A DNA stretch of 64,000 bases, taken from NCBI RefSeq assembly GCF_000004075.3, contig NC_026657.2, positions 1,736,001 through 1,800,000 of the forward strand, read 5' to 3'. The position numbers and the translations under genes were made by a program. The stretch's first letter is position 1; every line of letters starts with the position of its first letter. Source of the DNA: Cucumis sativus. Lineage: Eukaryota; Streptophyta; Magnoliopsida; Cucurbitales; Cucurbitaceae. The notes below the pieces were generated by a model. It searched no databases. It saw only the letters and a program-made list of their open reading frames with translations, and was not told where the DNA came from. This document shows, piece by piece, positions 50,971 through 63,594 of this stretch.

Positions 50971-53304
50971 TACGTGTTCTTTAATTTTTGTTTCTTTAGA
51001 TTTATAATGTAATAATATAATGTATTTGGTCCATTCTTTATCATTATTATTATTATCATTATCATTATTTCTTTTCATTTTTTCATTTTTTGTTATTATC
51101 CATATTTTCTTTCTTTAATTCAATTATTTAAGTTTATCATTTTCAAACCCATCCAAATCATTTCAACTCACAATAATTATTTCTTCCATATATATTTTTC
51201 TAAAAAAAGCTTAAATATGAATCTTTCAATAAACCAACTTTAATTTAAATTGATGTTATTATGCTAACATTTTAACTGTTAACTTGGAATTTATACCGAT
51301 CTTTGACAAATAAAATGGTTGTATACATATTAAAAAATAAATGACGTTTCAAAAGTTTTCACTATAGTGAACTTACTTTGATGATATTTAACATCATTTT
51401 CGTTTTCCATAGATCAAATGTTCAATCTCTTACCTCATAGTTATTGTAATTTCTTGCATTTTCTTTAGTTTTGCTTCATTTGCACGAACATCCCTTCAAA
51501 TTGTGAAAATATAATTACAAAGTATCTAAATATGTTTTTTTTTTTTGCCTAAGAATTATTATTACTCTGTGACTAATTTCAATAAAAAGATCCAGTTTAC
51601 AATTTATTAAGAGTATGAGGACTAAAATATCACAATTATAAGTACACGAACTAAAATATAATATAATTCAAATAAGATCATGACATTAAGATCAAATTAA
51701 ATTATCAATTTATTTGTATGATTATAAATATATCAATTGTGTATATTTACGTTGGTTGGTATATATCAAAACCCTCTTGAATTGTTAATTGGATTATAGT
51801 GGAAAAAAAACTAGGTTGTTTGGTATTAATTCACATTTGGTTTCATACAAATTTTCTAAATTGTTTCTAAAAACAACACTTTATAATGTAAAAATAATTG
51901 TTTCTTTTGTTTTGATGCATTAGTTTTACTTATAATCATTGCAAATCTAGAAGCACATATTCATTGACATACAAAGGAATGACTAATTATACCTTATTTT
52001 ATTGAAGTTGAAGTAAAAAATTATCATAAAAACTTATAGTAAATTTTATGGGATAAACCTAAACAAAAAGCGACATTTAAACCAAAGTTTTAATAGGCTC
52101 GTGGGTTGTCAAAATCCATTCCGTTTTAGAAATTCAAACTATAATTATAACATACAAAATTATCAATGGTACTTGAAATTCTTATTTATTATAACATCTA
52201 CTATTGTAAAAAGTAATAATTACTAATGATTTTTAAGTTATAAATCAAATGGAGTATTGTATTTTAAATTTATGTAATAAAGTGTTGTACGTATATTCTA
52301 AGTTACAATTTTAGTTCATAAACTTTTGGTTAACAAATCTCCAAACAATTTAAAATGTAAACTAAATACATAATTTTTAAAATTTTACCTCCACGTCCAT
52401 TTATTTTCAATTTCACGTCTAATAATTTCTTGAACTATTAATTAATTTTTCAAAGAAAAAAAAAGTCTAACTTAATAGTTGAATAATTAAAAAAAAAAGG
52501 TACGTGATAACAAGATACAAAATTTAAATTTAAATAACTTATTCGAGTTTTTAAAGTTTAAAAATCTATTAATACATAAAATATAAAATTAAAAGAGTGT
52601 TTAGTAACCATTTAATTTTGATATTTGATTGAAAGGAAGGGATATGTTTTGTTTTCAAACAATTTCCTACACATAGTTTTCAACTATTTGAGCTAAACAA
52701 TTGAATTCTTAATTGATTACTAGAAACAAAAATAAAAGTTCTTAAAACCTATTTTTTGAGTTTTAAAATTTTGGGTTTGATTTTGTAAACTTGTAAAAAC
52801 TAATATTTATAAACTTAGTTTTGAAGAACATAAAACAAAACGCTCTATAATTGAAGTATAAATCCCTCGTTAATTGTTACTAATTGAAAGATTATGGGCT
52901 AAACTTGTATTTAGGCATGTATTGACCTTTTTCGTATTTATAAACATGGAACCAAAAAATTGGAACTTTACCCTTTGTGGAAAATCATTCATTCATCCAC
53001 TAATTACAACACAGTTGTCTTTCTCCGTGTAAAAAGAATTTTTGGGTCGTTGAAAATTATTCCCATTTCGAGCAAGTTCATCATCAAAAGGAAAAGGCTG
53101 TGTTGCTTTGCGGCTGCCTATACCCGAGCAATTTATCTTTCATTCCACTGCTCCGCTATCTAAGCCATTAAAACCCTGCTTCACGTTTAACAATACCCAT
53201 TTCTTATTCCTTCTTTTATCTTGACCAAACTCATCTCCTTTTATCCCAAGTTTCTCTGTGTTTTCATTTGGTTTTTCGTTTTTGTTGAAACTTTGCTGTG
53301 GGGG

Positions 53305-53340
53305 GTTTTTGTTTTTGTTTTTGTTTTCGTTTTTGTTTTG
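53305..53340. repeat. GTTTTT hexanucleotide repeat in the SnRK2 leader
   Basis: About six GTTTTT/GTTTTC units end 13 bases before the start codon at 53353, so the tract most likely lies in the 5' UTR. Confidence 0.8.
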
Positions 53341-53352
53341 AATTGAGTTCTA

Positions 53353-56300
53353 ATGGAGGATCGGTATGAGCCATTGAAGGACCTTGGCTCTGGAAATTTT
53401 GGAGTTGCTAGGCTTGTTAAAGACAAGAAGACAAACGAGCTTGTTGCAGTCAAGTACATTGAGAGAGGGAAGAAGGTAAATAACTTATTGATTGGATTTA
53501 ATGCTGTTAAATTACTTAAACAATGGTGGGATTTTGAGTTTTGTGTCTGATTTCATTGTTAGGTGGTGGGATTTCTCCTGTTAATTGTTTCTGATTAGCT
53601 TTTGGCTTGATACTTTAGTGGCTTCTCTTTGGACTTGATGCTTAAGTTGCTTAAACAATGATTTGATTTGGAGATTTGGGTTTGATTATTCTTTTGCTAA
53701 TGGGATTTCATTTGTGATTATTTCTGATTAGTTTCTGGCTTGGTGCTTTAATGGCTTCCCACTGTTTGTAACCTTTTTCTCTGTTGACTTGTGGAGAAAG
53801 TTATGGAAGTTTTTTTTTTTTTTCTTTTATTTTCAATGGATGGTGGTGTTGCTGCATTCTTTATGTAAAATCTCTGTGGGAGTTTGTTCGTTAGCTTCTT
53901 CAATTGCATTTTAAAATTTTCTCTGGATGATGGCTCACCCTGTTAGTGTGTTCAATGTGTTATAGAACAAAGCCGGATAATGATTCATATGCATATGTCT
54001 AAGCAAATTCAACAATGGTTGTGGCTCATTATAGATATTTAATGATTTTGTTAAGTTCTTTTCCATTTAGACTTGATGGTGGATTCTTCATTGACGTGTT
54101 TGTTAATGGTTGATTTGAAGGCAGAGATCATTCTCAAGTCTTTTAAAGTTCTTTCTCTGAATATTTTTTTATGGTTGAACATTTAAGATGATAGAATATA
54201 TGCATTGTTTTCTTCAGATTGATGAGAAAGTTCAGAGGGAAATCATTAATCATCGATCATTGCGGCATCCAAACATTATCAGATTCAAGGAGGTAATGAT
54301 AATTTATAATAAATGAGAAATGGGTTGGGATTTAAATGTATTTGAAATGTAATGGGAATAATAATCTTCTTATGAGGGGTTTTCTGACATCAAATTTGAC
54401 TTCATTCTCAAAAAAATAATAATGAAGTCAACTCTCAGCCCCTAGGCTGCTTTTTTTTTCGTTGCCTCTTTTCTGTTCTTTATAATATCGTATCTCAGTT
54501 TCTTATTCAAAGAAAAAGACTTCATTAGCTTACTTATACCTTTGATACTTTTTCTTTTTTGGTAAAAATGCGCAATGCAAGATTGGTTTTTACCTAGGAG
54601 GCTGTATCACAATTCTTAATTTTCAGGAGAGTAACTAATCCCCTCAGCCAAGTAGATTACTTGCTTATGATTCATGTTTAACAATTTTATTTCTCGATAT
54701 TCTTGTCTTGAGAACTTGTTTTTGGTTGTTGGCTATGGGCTAAAAGTTCAAATTGTTACTTTAAAAAGTAAATAGAAAACAAACTCGACTTTAAGAAACA
54801 GAACCGTTATCAAACAAAATCTCACTTTTCTACCTTGATCCATTGATCTCATTCTCTCAGTATAATACACTAATAAACAAACCAAAATCCACAAAGAGCA
54901 AATTGTATAGCAATTCATTAGTCAGTTTGTAATGTTCTTATCTTGGACTTTGTAAAGATTCCACATGGGTGGAACACCTCAATGAGTGATGTTTGCCTGC
55001 AGGTCTTCTTAACCCCAACTCATTTAGCCATTGTCATGGAATATGCAGCTGGTGGGGAACTTTTTGGAAGAATATGCAGTGCTGGTCGATTTAGTGAAGA
55101 TGAGGTTGAAGTGTTACCCTTTTTTACTTTTGTATATTTGTTCATCTTTTCTATTTCATTTTCCTTCACAATCCATTTCTCAACTGACCTTTTGTCCGGT
55201 TTCTTGGAATCTCTTTGCACATCAGGCAAGATTTTTCTTCCAACAGCTAATATCTGGTGTCAGCTACTGCCATTCCATGGTATAACATTCAATTTTCTTT
55301 TTCATTGTCTAAAGCATATGTTACTCTCCTGTTGTTTGTCTTCATTGCATGGTTGCCTGGGTCTAATCATTTTCTATCCATCGTAGCAAATTTGTCATAG
55401 GGATCTGAAATTGGAAAACACACTCTTGGATGGAAGTCCTACTCCACAACTTAAGATATGTGACTTTGGTTACTCAAAGGTTGATAATCTACTATCTAAT
55501 ACAATCATAATCTATTATCTGTCTTACTCTGTCAACTATTATACTTCTGGATCATTATCTTCAGCTTTTTTTGTTTTTTTGATTCATTACAGTCCGCTTT
55601 ATTACACTCACAACCAAAATCGACTGTTGGGACACCAGCATATATTGCACCGGAGGTTCTATCACGAAAGGAGTACGATGGCAAGGTATTTAAGTTCAAA
55701 TTTTCTTTGTAAATATTCTTTTGGTATAGAAAACATTCCATTGTATGTGGCATGTTTCTGTCTAGTGGCATTGGTGGTGTACTCTTCTGCAGGATGCTGT
55801 TGTTAACAACATTCATAAGAATGATGATTTGGTGTTACTGATTGTAGATTGCAGATGTTTGGTCATGTGGTGTGACATTGTATGTGATGTTGGTTGGAGC
55901 ATACCCGTTTGAGGATCCTGAAGATCCAAGAAATTTTCGAAAGACGATAGCAGTAAGTATCTCTCAAAAAATACATTATAGTTTGTTTCTTCGTAATAAA
56001 CTTCAGGAATGTTCATTTGAGAAAGGGAAAACTCAATGTCTGTCTCCCTAATCATACAGAGAATATTGAGTGTTCAATACTCAATACCAGATTATGTACG
56101 CGTGTCCGTGGAATGTCGCAACCTTCTTTCTCGCATATTTGTCGCCAACCCTGCAAAGGTAACACACAGTTCTTTCCAGATTTTTGTATTGCAATTTGCA
56201 TCTCAAATCTCATTTACTCATCATTCTCTGAACTTAAGAGTTTTGTTGCAATCAATACATATTGTTCAAGGCCCATGGAAGAGGATACCAATCATTTTAA

Positions 56301-56736
56301 AAACTAGTAGAGCAAAAAACTCGGAATACCATGTTGATTTAGGACTGTCTGAACTTGAAATGGGATCATATTAATCTAATTTATTGAACTTTTTTCGAAT
56401 TCTGTTTAGTCTACTTATATATATGGTCATCAATCTTGTTCATTTCTTTGCTTGAAGAGGATCACCATCCAAGAGATAAAACAGCTGCCATGGTTTTTCA
56501 AGAACTTGCCAAAGGAGTTAATTGAGATTGAGAAAACCAACTTCAAACAACAAGAACACAACCAACTGTCACAGAGCGTTGAGGAAATCATGCAGATTGT
56601 TCAGGAAGCAATGACGCCAGGAGAAGCGTCTAAAGTCGGGGACCAAGCATTGGCCGGAGGATCGGGGCTCGACGATCTGGAAGGCGATATAGATTCCGAA
56701 GTTGATGTTAGTGGTGACTATGTAACTGCTGTTTGA
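53353..56736 (+). CDS. SnRK2 serine/threonine kinase (probably subclass II, SAPK1/2 and SnRK2.7/2.8-like)
   Basis: Nine exons: 53353-53475, 54218-54292, 55003-55104, 55226-55279, 55387-55479, 55593-55685, 55848-55952, 56060-56158 and 56458-56736. All joins are in frame, giving 340 residues, the usual SnRK2 size and exon pattern. SnRK2 kinases act in osmotic-stress and abscisic-acid signalling. The P-loop is GSGNFGVA (12-19), the ATP-binding Lys is in AVKYIERG (Lys34), the catalytic loop is HRDLKLEN (Asp124), DFG starts at Asp144, and the activation loop [21 protein letters not shown] (150-170) is complete. After the kinase comes the SnRK2 box ([13 protein letters not shown]) and a short acidic tail ending [10 protein letters not shown]. 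The [12 protein letters not shown] start and short C-terminus suggest subclass II, weakly ABA-responsive in Arabidopsis; subclass III normally ends with an SSGEIVYAM-like tail. Subclass is inference; family membership is secure. Confidence 0.94.
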
Positions 56737-58985
56737 GAATGGTTCGGTTTTTGGTTTAATTACACACAAGAGTTGTATGGACACAAAGCACATATGGTGT
56801 CAAAATCACATTGTACAGAGAAAATAGAAGCCATGGAACATTGTGGGGCACATGCATCGACTCCCCAAACAACCATGTTCATTGTATCAATAATAAGATG
56901 GTCCATTTTTTTGTTGATGAAAAGAAATACCATCTGATTTAAAATGCATAAACTTTTCTATCATTGGAAAATCAGAGTTTTTCTTTGCTGAGTTGGATGG
57001 AGATGATTGGTTGAGTTGAACTCAATTATTTGAGTTTCAAAACTTGCCCAACTTGAAGATCTCTAACTCCTTTGGCAATTGATTTGATCCAACCCTACCA
57101 AGAATTATGATGAGTTAATTTAAGTAGATTTAAAAATTTGACACTTCTAGCCATATTTTCTTGATAAAGACTGGTTAAAGCTAAAGTTTTATTAAATAAC
57201 GTTTCCACGGTGTAGAACTTTATTAGATTATATACAAGGCTTTTACTAAGCTAATCTTGATGTTTCTATCACTATCAATAACATGTCAATTAACAAGAAC
57301 TCTAACGAACTTGGAATTTGGTGACGGACTTAAAAAGTGATCTATAGATGCATTACACTTAATTAGATTTATAAGTAAATATTTTGTCTTGAAAATGGTG
57401 GATTGTATTTTGTGTATTTGGTGACTTTTTTTTTCTTTTCTTCTTTGTTGTTACTTTTTCTTTAAGTAGATTATCATGAAAATGTGGAAATCATTGAAAT
57501 TAATAGAAAATATTATACATATAATTTACATTAAATTAAAACCTCAATATTTAATGTGGTATGAACGTGTTTGATTAGTAGTAATAACTAAAAGAAGATA
57601 AAATGTAGGTAGCAGCTACACTATGAAAAGAAGGCCTAAAAACCACCGTTTTTGAATCGCAATGAGAAATTTATTTGCTCTTGGAAACAAATATTAAACC
57701 TTATGAGCTTGAATAATCTACCAATAACATAATGCTAAAAAGTATCATCTATATTGTAACCACTCTTGCTGTTTTCACTAGGTTTAGGAGAACTTAACAT
57801 TTTTCTAAAACATTTGATTTAAGCAGTGTTCACAACACAAAAGTAAAATTTATAAAATAAACTTGTAGTTAGTACATGCAATGGAGTGACAAGTAGAGTT
57901 CATACAGGTAATAAATTTCAACGTTTACATGGTAATTCAAATCTAAGAGAGAAGAAAACTCTTATGTAATTAATACAATAATTCCCAAACACTGTGTATT
58001 TAACTTTGAAATTTCATAAAGTCTATTTTGAATCCTTATTGATCAAAAGAAGAAGAATGGGTATATAAATTAACATGTCGACACATAAATAACGTCGGAG
58101 GCACCTTCAAGAGAGACTTTTCTACTTGGATCCAAATCAAAATTAGGTGGTTAAATATCTGAGTTTTTCTACTTGTTGAACTAAATAATAATATTGTTGT
58201 CGTAATTAGCTTTTAATTCTTTAGCAAATGAGTATACAAATTTGTTTTTGTGTGAACAAAAAATTGGGTTGAAGATCATTGAATTATTCCAAGTCTCTTG
58301 TTTTGAAAATTTCATGTCATTTTCCTTTTGCGTGAGAAAATAGAATTTGAAAAGTTTATCAATATCACTTTAAAATGAAAGAGATTCTTTATTAATTATA
58401 AGATAATGTAACAAAATTGGTTGTCATATTTGTAAACTTATCACCTAGATATGATAATGTTTAAATATTTAGATCCATTACTAATATACAATTGATAATA
58501 GTTTATTGGTATAGAGAGATACTAATTTGATAATCTATCACACTTAATAGACCTCTAAAACAATAACATTTTTTTTCTATCATTGATCTATATTTTCAAA
58601 ATAAAGGTAGTCGGATGGAAGAGAAATTCTCCATTTCAATCTTTAACATTTTCATGACGAAGGTTGAACAAACTAAACTCCTAAATTAAAATACCATTGC
58701 TTGATTATTCCAACCATTGTGTATGAAAATAGATAATTAAATATCGTAAATTAAATAAAAGCATACATTCTTAACAAAAGCAATTCTGTCTATACATGCC
58801 AACTTTGCTTGAACATATGAGATACAACAATTCTAATATAGAATAGGAAAACAAACTCATAAGGTATAAAATTAAAGCAAACAAGATGAAGAATATAATT
58901 ACTTTAGAATAACCAATAAAATTATCCTTTAGAAATTTCTAATGAAACTCAGCATATAAGGGTGACCAACATGTATATCTTCTTA
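56737..58985. other. Intergenic spacer after SnRK2
   Basis: 56737 to about 56900 is probably SnRK2 3' UTR with an AATAATAAG-type polyadenylation region near 56889. The rest is AT-rich. Around 58440-58570 are GATA/TATC-rich sequences reminiscent of the repeat block at 32.2 kb. No gene is seen. Confidence 0.5.
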
Positions 58986-59279
58986 TCATCCCCCTCCCCC
59001 TCCCCCTCCACAGCCGCCACCTCCTCCACCACCACAACCTCCACCACCTCCTCCATCACCTCCTCCACCATCACCCCCGCAGCCTCCACCACCATCACCA
59101 CCACCGTTGCCACGTCTTCTCTTTTTCGTATCATGAGAGTCGCTGCAAGCAAATATGATCATGGAAATGAGAGAGATTGAAAGAATGATGGTTGAAAGCA
59201 AAAATAAGCCACTAGAAGTGAACAAGGTGACATCTCCAAAGACACCACCATTGGACGTGACATGTATTGGCCTTCCCAT
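58986..59279 (-). CDS. Small glycine-rich transmembrane protein
   Basis: Single exon of 97 residues starting MGRPIHVTSNGGVFGDV. One hydrophobic segment (SGLFLLSTIILSISLISMIIFAC, about 24-46) is followed by a short basic stretch (KKRRRGN) and a tail of almost pure glycine with regularly placed Cys and Asp (GGGGCGGDGGGGDGGGGGGC). This looks like a membrane-anchored glycine-rich protein; function unknown. I prefer the ATG at 59279 over one at 59315 because a TATA-like element on minus (about 59334-59343) would start transcription near 59305. The glycine codons form a G-rich repeat, so a non-coding simple repeat is the alternative, but the non-repetitive N-terminal half with a good membrane segment argues for a real gene. 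Confidence 0.65.
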   Translation of the reverse strand: MGRPIHVTSNGGVFGDVTLFTSSGLFLLSTIILSISLISMIIFACSDSHDTKKRRRGNGGGDGGGGCGGDGGGGDGGGGGGCGGGGGGGCGGGGGGG

Positions 59280-59329
59280 TTTTCGTATCTTCTTTTGTAA
59301 AACTTTGATGAACATTTGCACCCTATTAA

Positions 59330-59344
59330 CTTATATATATATAG
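59330..59344 (-). promoter_or_regulatory. TATA box for the glycine-rich gene
   Basis: CTATATATATATAAG on minus lies 51 to 65 bases upstream of the chosen ATG at 59279, suitable for a core promoter with a short leader. As the area is AT-rich, a chance match is possible. Confidence 0.4.
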
Positions 59345-60191
59345 GAAAATATAACAATTCTTTTTCTTAAATCTTTATACTTTTCTTCTTTGTATTGAAT
59401 AGTAAAAGGAAAAAAATGTTTGAAGAAAGAGACGTTTTTATTTTTTTAATTAAAAAATAAATACTTGTAAAATTTTTAGTGGTGCTAATAAATATAAAGA
59501 GATTTTAGATTGAATTTTTAAATGTTTAAATATCTAAACTAGGAGATATAAAAGGTTCGAGTTTCTTTTGTTCACATTGTTGAACTAAAAAGATGGCATA
59601 ACTTTTTTTACTATTTATTATAATTAAAAAAAAATGTCACAACTTTGAACTTCGTATCTATTTAAACTTTAAATTAATAGTTAAATCAATTTAAACTCTA
59701 AACTTTGGAAAGTAGTATCCATTTAAATTCTAAATTTTTTTGCTAGTGTATCAATCTAAATCCTAAATTTATATAAATATTTTTATTTAAATCATATATA
59801 TTATGTTTTATTTGAACACACCTATGAAAGTTAAAAGTTTAAATTGATATAACTCCAAATATTCAAGATTTAAATTAATAACAATTGAAGTTTAAGACTA
59901 AATTGATATTTGTCCAATTATTACATTATATTCTGACTAAGTAGTTTTGAAATTTCAAAAAGTGATTCATGTTGCTTGAGAAAATAGAACATGAAAAAGT
60001 CTAAATGTACAAATTAAATCTTCCATTTACACTACATAATTTCTAATTCAAATAAAGAATAATAATTTTCAACATTTACTATATATATATATCCATACTT
60101 TGAATGTAATTGAGATTGAAAGGTCAACGTTGAATATTCAAAGAGCAAAGGGTATAAAATTCCACATGACATTGTAAAAATGGTAAAAAAT
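59345..60191. other. AT-rich spacer before the tRNA gene
   Basis: No gene or clear repeat is seen. The 59630-59930 stretch has several near-repeats of AACTTTAAATTAATAG-like and AAATTGATAT-like motifs, possibly a decayed tandem array. Confidence 0.4.
60183..60190 (-). terminator. Pol III terminator of tRNA-Trp
   Basis: A run of six A on plus (six T in the transcript strand) begins just after the 3' end of the tRNA. Confidence 0.75.
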
Positions 60192-60263
60192 TGAACCCGA
60201 CGTGAATCGAACACGCAACCTTCTGATCTGGAGTCAGACGCGCTACCATTGCGCCACGGATCC
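60192..60263 (-). tRNA. tRNA-Trp (anticodon CCA)
   Basis: A 72-base cloverleaf on the minus strand, without intron. The acceptor stem GGATCCG pairs with CGGGTTC (with G-U pairs), followed by discriminator A. The D arm contains the A box (TGGCGCAATGG). The anticodon arm is CTGACTCCAGATCAG with CCA in the loop, and the T arm has TGTTCGATTCA (B box). It is followed on minus by a run of T (60185-60190 as A on plus), a Pol III terminator. The CCA tail is not encoded, as normal for nuclear tRNA genes. Confidence 0.96.
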
Positions 60264-60381
60264 CTTTGTTTATTTACATCATCAGATTTATTATATTTAC
60301 TTTTTAAGAATTGTTCTTTTAAATAATACGGTTGATAAGTTTTAAATAATTGATTTTCTTTTAATATCAAATTCAGCCTAA

Positions 60382-60420
<39 letters not shown>

Positions 60421-63193
60421 GTTATACATTTGGAAAAAAAACTAGAGTAATTTTATTTCAACTTTTTTGGTATCATATCTTCAAATAGGTCTCTTTTTTA
60501 TTTTGTTTTATTGTTATTATTTTTAAGACGACTTTTCATATTTTTTTAGGTTAAAGATATATTTATTTGTGTCTTATGTCTTACGTTTAAACTTTTTTAA
60601 GTTTTAAGTTCTATTAATTATGTATGAGATGGATTTCATTTTCTAATCCCAACTTTATCAATCAATTGACATATTATAAGTTCGATTTTTAAGGAATTTA
60701 ATGATATTTTTTATTATAAATCTATTTTGTTACTTTCAATTTAAATGAATAAAGATTATAAACAAAGTTTGAATATCTTGTTATTTTTTTCCTCTTAGGT
60801 TGTATGTATTTTTCGTAGATTTTGATCTTGTTCGTGTTAAAGATCTAGAACAAGAAAGAAGGAATTGTTTTTTTTTTTTTTTGTTACTATTTTGATGTTT
60901 GGTTATAGATGATAAAACTCATTTTTAACTTAAAAGAAGAAAAATAGTAAATAAATATTATTAATTTTATGACATACATACTATCCTTTACAGTAACTAA
61001 ATATAATGGTTAGATAAAAATCATTTTAGCTATTGGCGGACTAACTTCTTTTTTAATGGTTCAATATAATAATTATTATTGACCCACTGTTATTTTCAAT
61101 ATTATTGTTGACATCTAATTTAACTTATTCCATACATAAAAAGGAAATTGTTTCCTGAATTTCCCTAGTGGAAGAGATCATTATTATCTTTTATTTGGTT
61201 TCCAATATTTTGATTTTTCTGTTTATGATTTTTTTTATTTTTATTTTTACCATTTAAAAAAAGTTAATTTTTAAATATAATAATCGAACTATTTACTATT
61301 CATATACCAAGAAAAAATCTATAATTTGAATAATAATTCGTTTTTTTCCATTGAAAGAAATGGACAGTACGTATACATGGCCAGACTTTTAAAATGTTCT
61401 AATCTATAGAATAGCAAATATTTTACTAAATGGTCATATTTTCATTAAGAAAAACCTTTTTGAAATGTCTAAATAACAATTTAAACCTCTTAAATAGATC
61501 ATAAACTTTTAAAAACTTTAAATTATTTTTTAATATTTAGTTTATTCTTCAATTTAAGAATGTATGATAAATCTTTAATTTTTGGATTTTTTTATAAAAA
61601 AGTATACAGATACAAATAATGTTATGCATATATCTGTAAAGTTCACAAAATATCAAATTAAAATTATAGGAAACTTTCAAAAATAAAAAAATTGACAAGA
61701 TATTTAAATTTAAAAAAAGTGTAATGATTTTTTTTTCTTTTAGTGATTTTTTTCTAAGAAATAGTATAAATAGTTAGTTTGCTTTTTTCTAAATCCCCAA
61801 TTAAAAACAGAAATAAAATTAGAGAAAGATGTTCATATGAAAGTTTATGTTAATTAGTTTTATAGGAAGGTGATGGAAAATTTGTTATAGGAGATTCTAG
61901 GAAATTAGGTTCTTGTGAGAATTATTTCCCATTTTTAGGAAGTAAATTTTTTATTAAGGTTTACTTCTCACCAAGGACAACAATGAAAAACATACTTCAA
62001 TAAAAAAAAACGTCCAAGCATCTGTTATAAAGTATTTTGTTATAATTTAAAAGTTAAGATTTAGTTCATATAATTTTTTTTTGCAAATATAATGTATTTC
62101 TAAAATAAAAAATGAAATCTCGAAGATCAAAGGACAAACAAACGACAAAAACTCAATACAACAAACATAGCCAAAGAGAAACTAAACCACAACTTAAGAA
62201 AAAAGGTTCCACCGAGAAAAATCCTCTTGGTTTCACACGGTAGAAATCATTGACCACTTAGAGCAACACATATATCCCAATATGAGCATGTATTAAATAT
62301 ATCATTAATAAGGTTAGATACTTAATTGAACTTAAAAAAAATCCATAATCAAAAGAAGATTTGTGTGCCTTTGAATGAACTATATATAGTCTAGAAAGAA
62401 GAGTCCACTTCCCAAAATGTCATGGTCAATGAGTAGGAATGAGAATGGGCACCTCAAAATATGAAAATTTGACTACAAGGCCCTACAAAATTGAGGGGTC
62501 GGTGCCCTAAATGGGGACCCAATCATGGTAATGTATTGAAAAAATGGGAAAAAAATGTTCTTTCCGTACACCACTAGTTAGAATTTTAGCCAATAACAAG
62601 TGAAATTATGGTATTCAATTCCAAGTTGGTATCTCCCAAATCCTAACCCTTTTTCCATTCCTAATTTCAAGCCAATCAATTAAAGAGAAGAAGGAAGAAC
62701 AGAAACAAAAACAAATTAGTGCACTTGTTTTCATGCAGTAAAACAAAGCATCTTCCACTTTATTTTGTTTATCATTGTATCATATAATTTAATATTCTTT
62801 GTCTCCTCTCATTTGATTAAAATAAACGAGTCACATCGTATATAGATTGAGGATAACGTTCATTTAGAATTGTATGAGATTGCTCACTTTGAGCATAAAC
62901 CCTAATTACTTTGTTCGTAAGTGTTGAAGTCAACTTAGTCTTCCAACACATACATTGGCCAAAAAAAAATTTGTAGAAAACTTATTAATTTATTGTTCAA
63001 AACTTCATAACTTCCAATAGTTTACGAACATGAAAGGAACTTAAAATTAAATTAAAACTAAAATGTAAATATACCTTTGTTTTTTCTCAATTCGTTGACT
63101 ACTTGAGAATGAGGTTGCACATCACAACTCCCAAGTCAATTCCTCCCCAATAAAGAAAAGAAATTGCAAGACCCTTCCGCACGCGCACGCAGC
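60264..63193. other. AT-rich intergenic spacer
   Basis: No gene is seen over about 2.9 kb. It contains an AT microsatellite (60384-60414) and long poly-T/poly-A stretches. From about 62350 it becomes less AT-rich, probably upstream regulatory DNA of the lipid-transfer-like gene. Confidence 0.5.
60384..60414. repeat. AT microsatellite
   Basis: About 15 uninterrupted AT units. Confidence 0.9.
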
Positions 63194-63202
63194 ACTATAA
63201 AT
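63194..63202 (+). promoter_or_regulatory. TATA box for the lipid-transfer-like gene
   Basis: CACTATAAATAAATC is a near-consensus plant TATA box, about 75 bases upstream of the ATG at 63271, implying a leader of roughly 45 bases. Confidence 0.65.
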
Positions 63203-63270
63203 AAATCAACCACGCTAAGGAGGCCAAACGCCAAAGGGCATTTGTTTGAGTGAGGACTTTTATCAAACAG

Positions 63271-63594
63271 ATGGTGGGCATTAGAGAGGGTCGTTGGGGA
63301 TTAGTAATGGTAGTGGTGGCAGTAATGGCGATGGGAGTGGGGGAAGTGATGGCGCTGACGGCTGCGGAATGTAAGACGGAGAGAGATATGGCGGTGAGGG
63401 AGTGTTTAGCAGTGGTGTTTGGGAGGAATCCGTCACCGGCGTGTTGCGAGAGAGCGAGAGTGAGCCATACAGAGTGCATTTGCGCAGCAGTTACGCCTAA
63501 GCTTATGACTTATGTTGATCCTAGTCGCGCCATTCGGCTCATTCAAAGCTGCGGCCGTAGAGTCCCTCGCCATTTCAAATGTGGAAGTAATTAA
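63271..63594 (+). CDS. Secreted eight-cysteine lipid-transfer-protein-like protein
   Basis: Single exon of 107 residues. Residues 1-29 form a signal peptide (WGLVMVVVAVMAMGVGEVMA, cleavage probably before LTAAEC), so the protein should be secreted to the cell wall. The mature part has the eight-cysteine motif: Cys34, Cys45, Cys58-Cys59, Cys69-x-Cys71, Cys94 and Cys104. This is the disulfide pattern of the LTP / 2S albumin / bifunctional inhibitor superfamily. The C-x-C residue is Ile70, and the HTECICAAVTPKL segment fits the type with a hydrophobic lipid cavity. It lacks the proline-rich linker of hybrid proteins and a GPI tail, so it is a small soluble member. The ATG at 63271 is the first in frame, since the codon at 63250 is GTG. 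The ligand is unknown. Confidence 0.88.
   Translation: MVGIREGRWGLVMVVVAVMAMGVGEVMALTAAECKTERDMAVRECLAVVFGRNPSPACCERARVSHTECICAAVTPKLMTYVDPSRAIRLIQSCGRRVPRHFKCGSN

Larger units (their letters stand above)
44821..53352. other. Long AT-rich intergenic spacer
   Basis: About 8.5 kb with no supportable gene. Apart from the island at 50746-50970, the DNA is very AT-rich with chance frames of 60-70 codons. A weak tRNA-like piece (TTAGCTCAACGGCATTAAAC) lies at 47619. The last few hundred bases before 53353, GC-richer from about 52960, are the likely promoter and leader of the SnRK2 gene. Confidence 0.5.

Noticed and set aside
55411-55806. 131-codon frame reading through SnRK2 exons 5 and 6
   Set aside because: It runs into intron sequence; the spliced model restores the conserved activation loop.
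58962-59180. Ser/Thr-rich plus-strand frame
   Set aside because: Antisense of the glycine codon repeat; the minus frame has a membrane segment and a sensible start.
63250-63270. Upstream extension of the lipid-transfer-like protein
   Set aside because: The codon at 63250 is GTG, not ATG; plant translation should begin at 63271.
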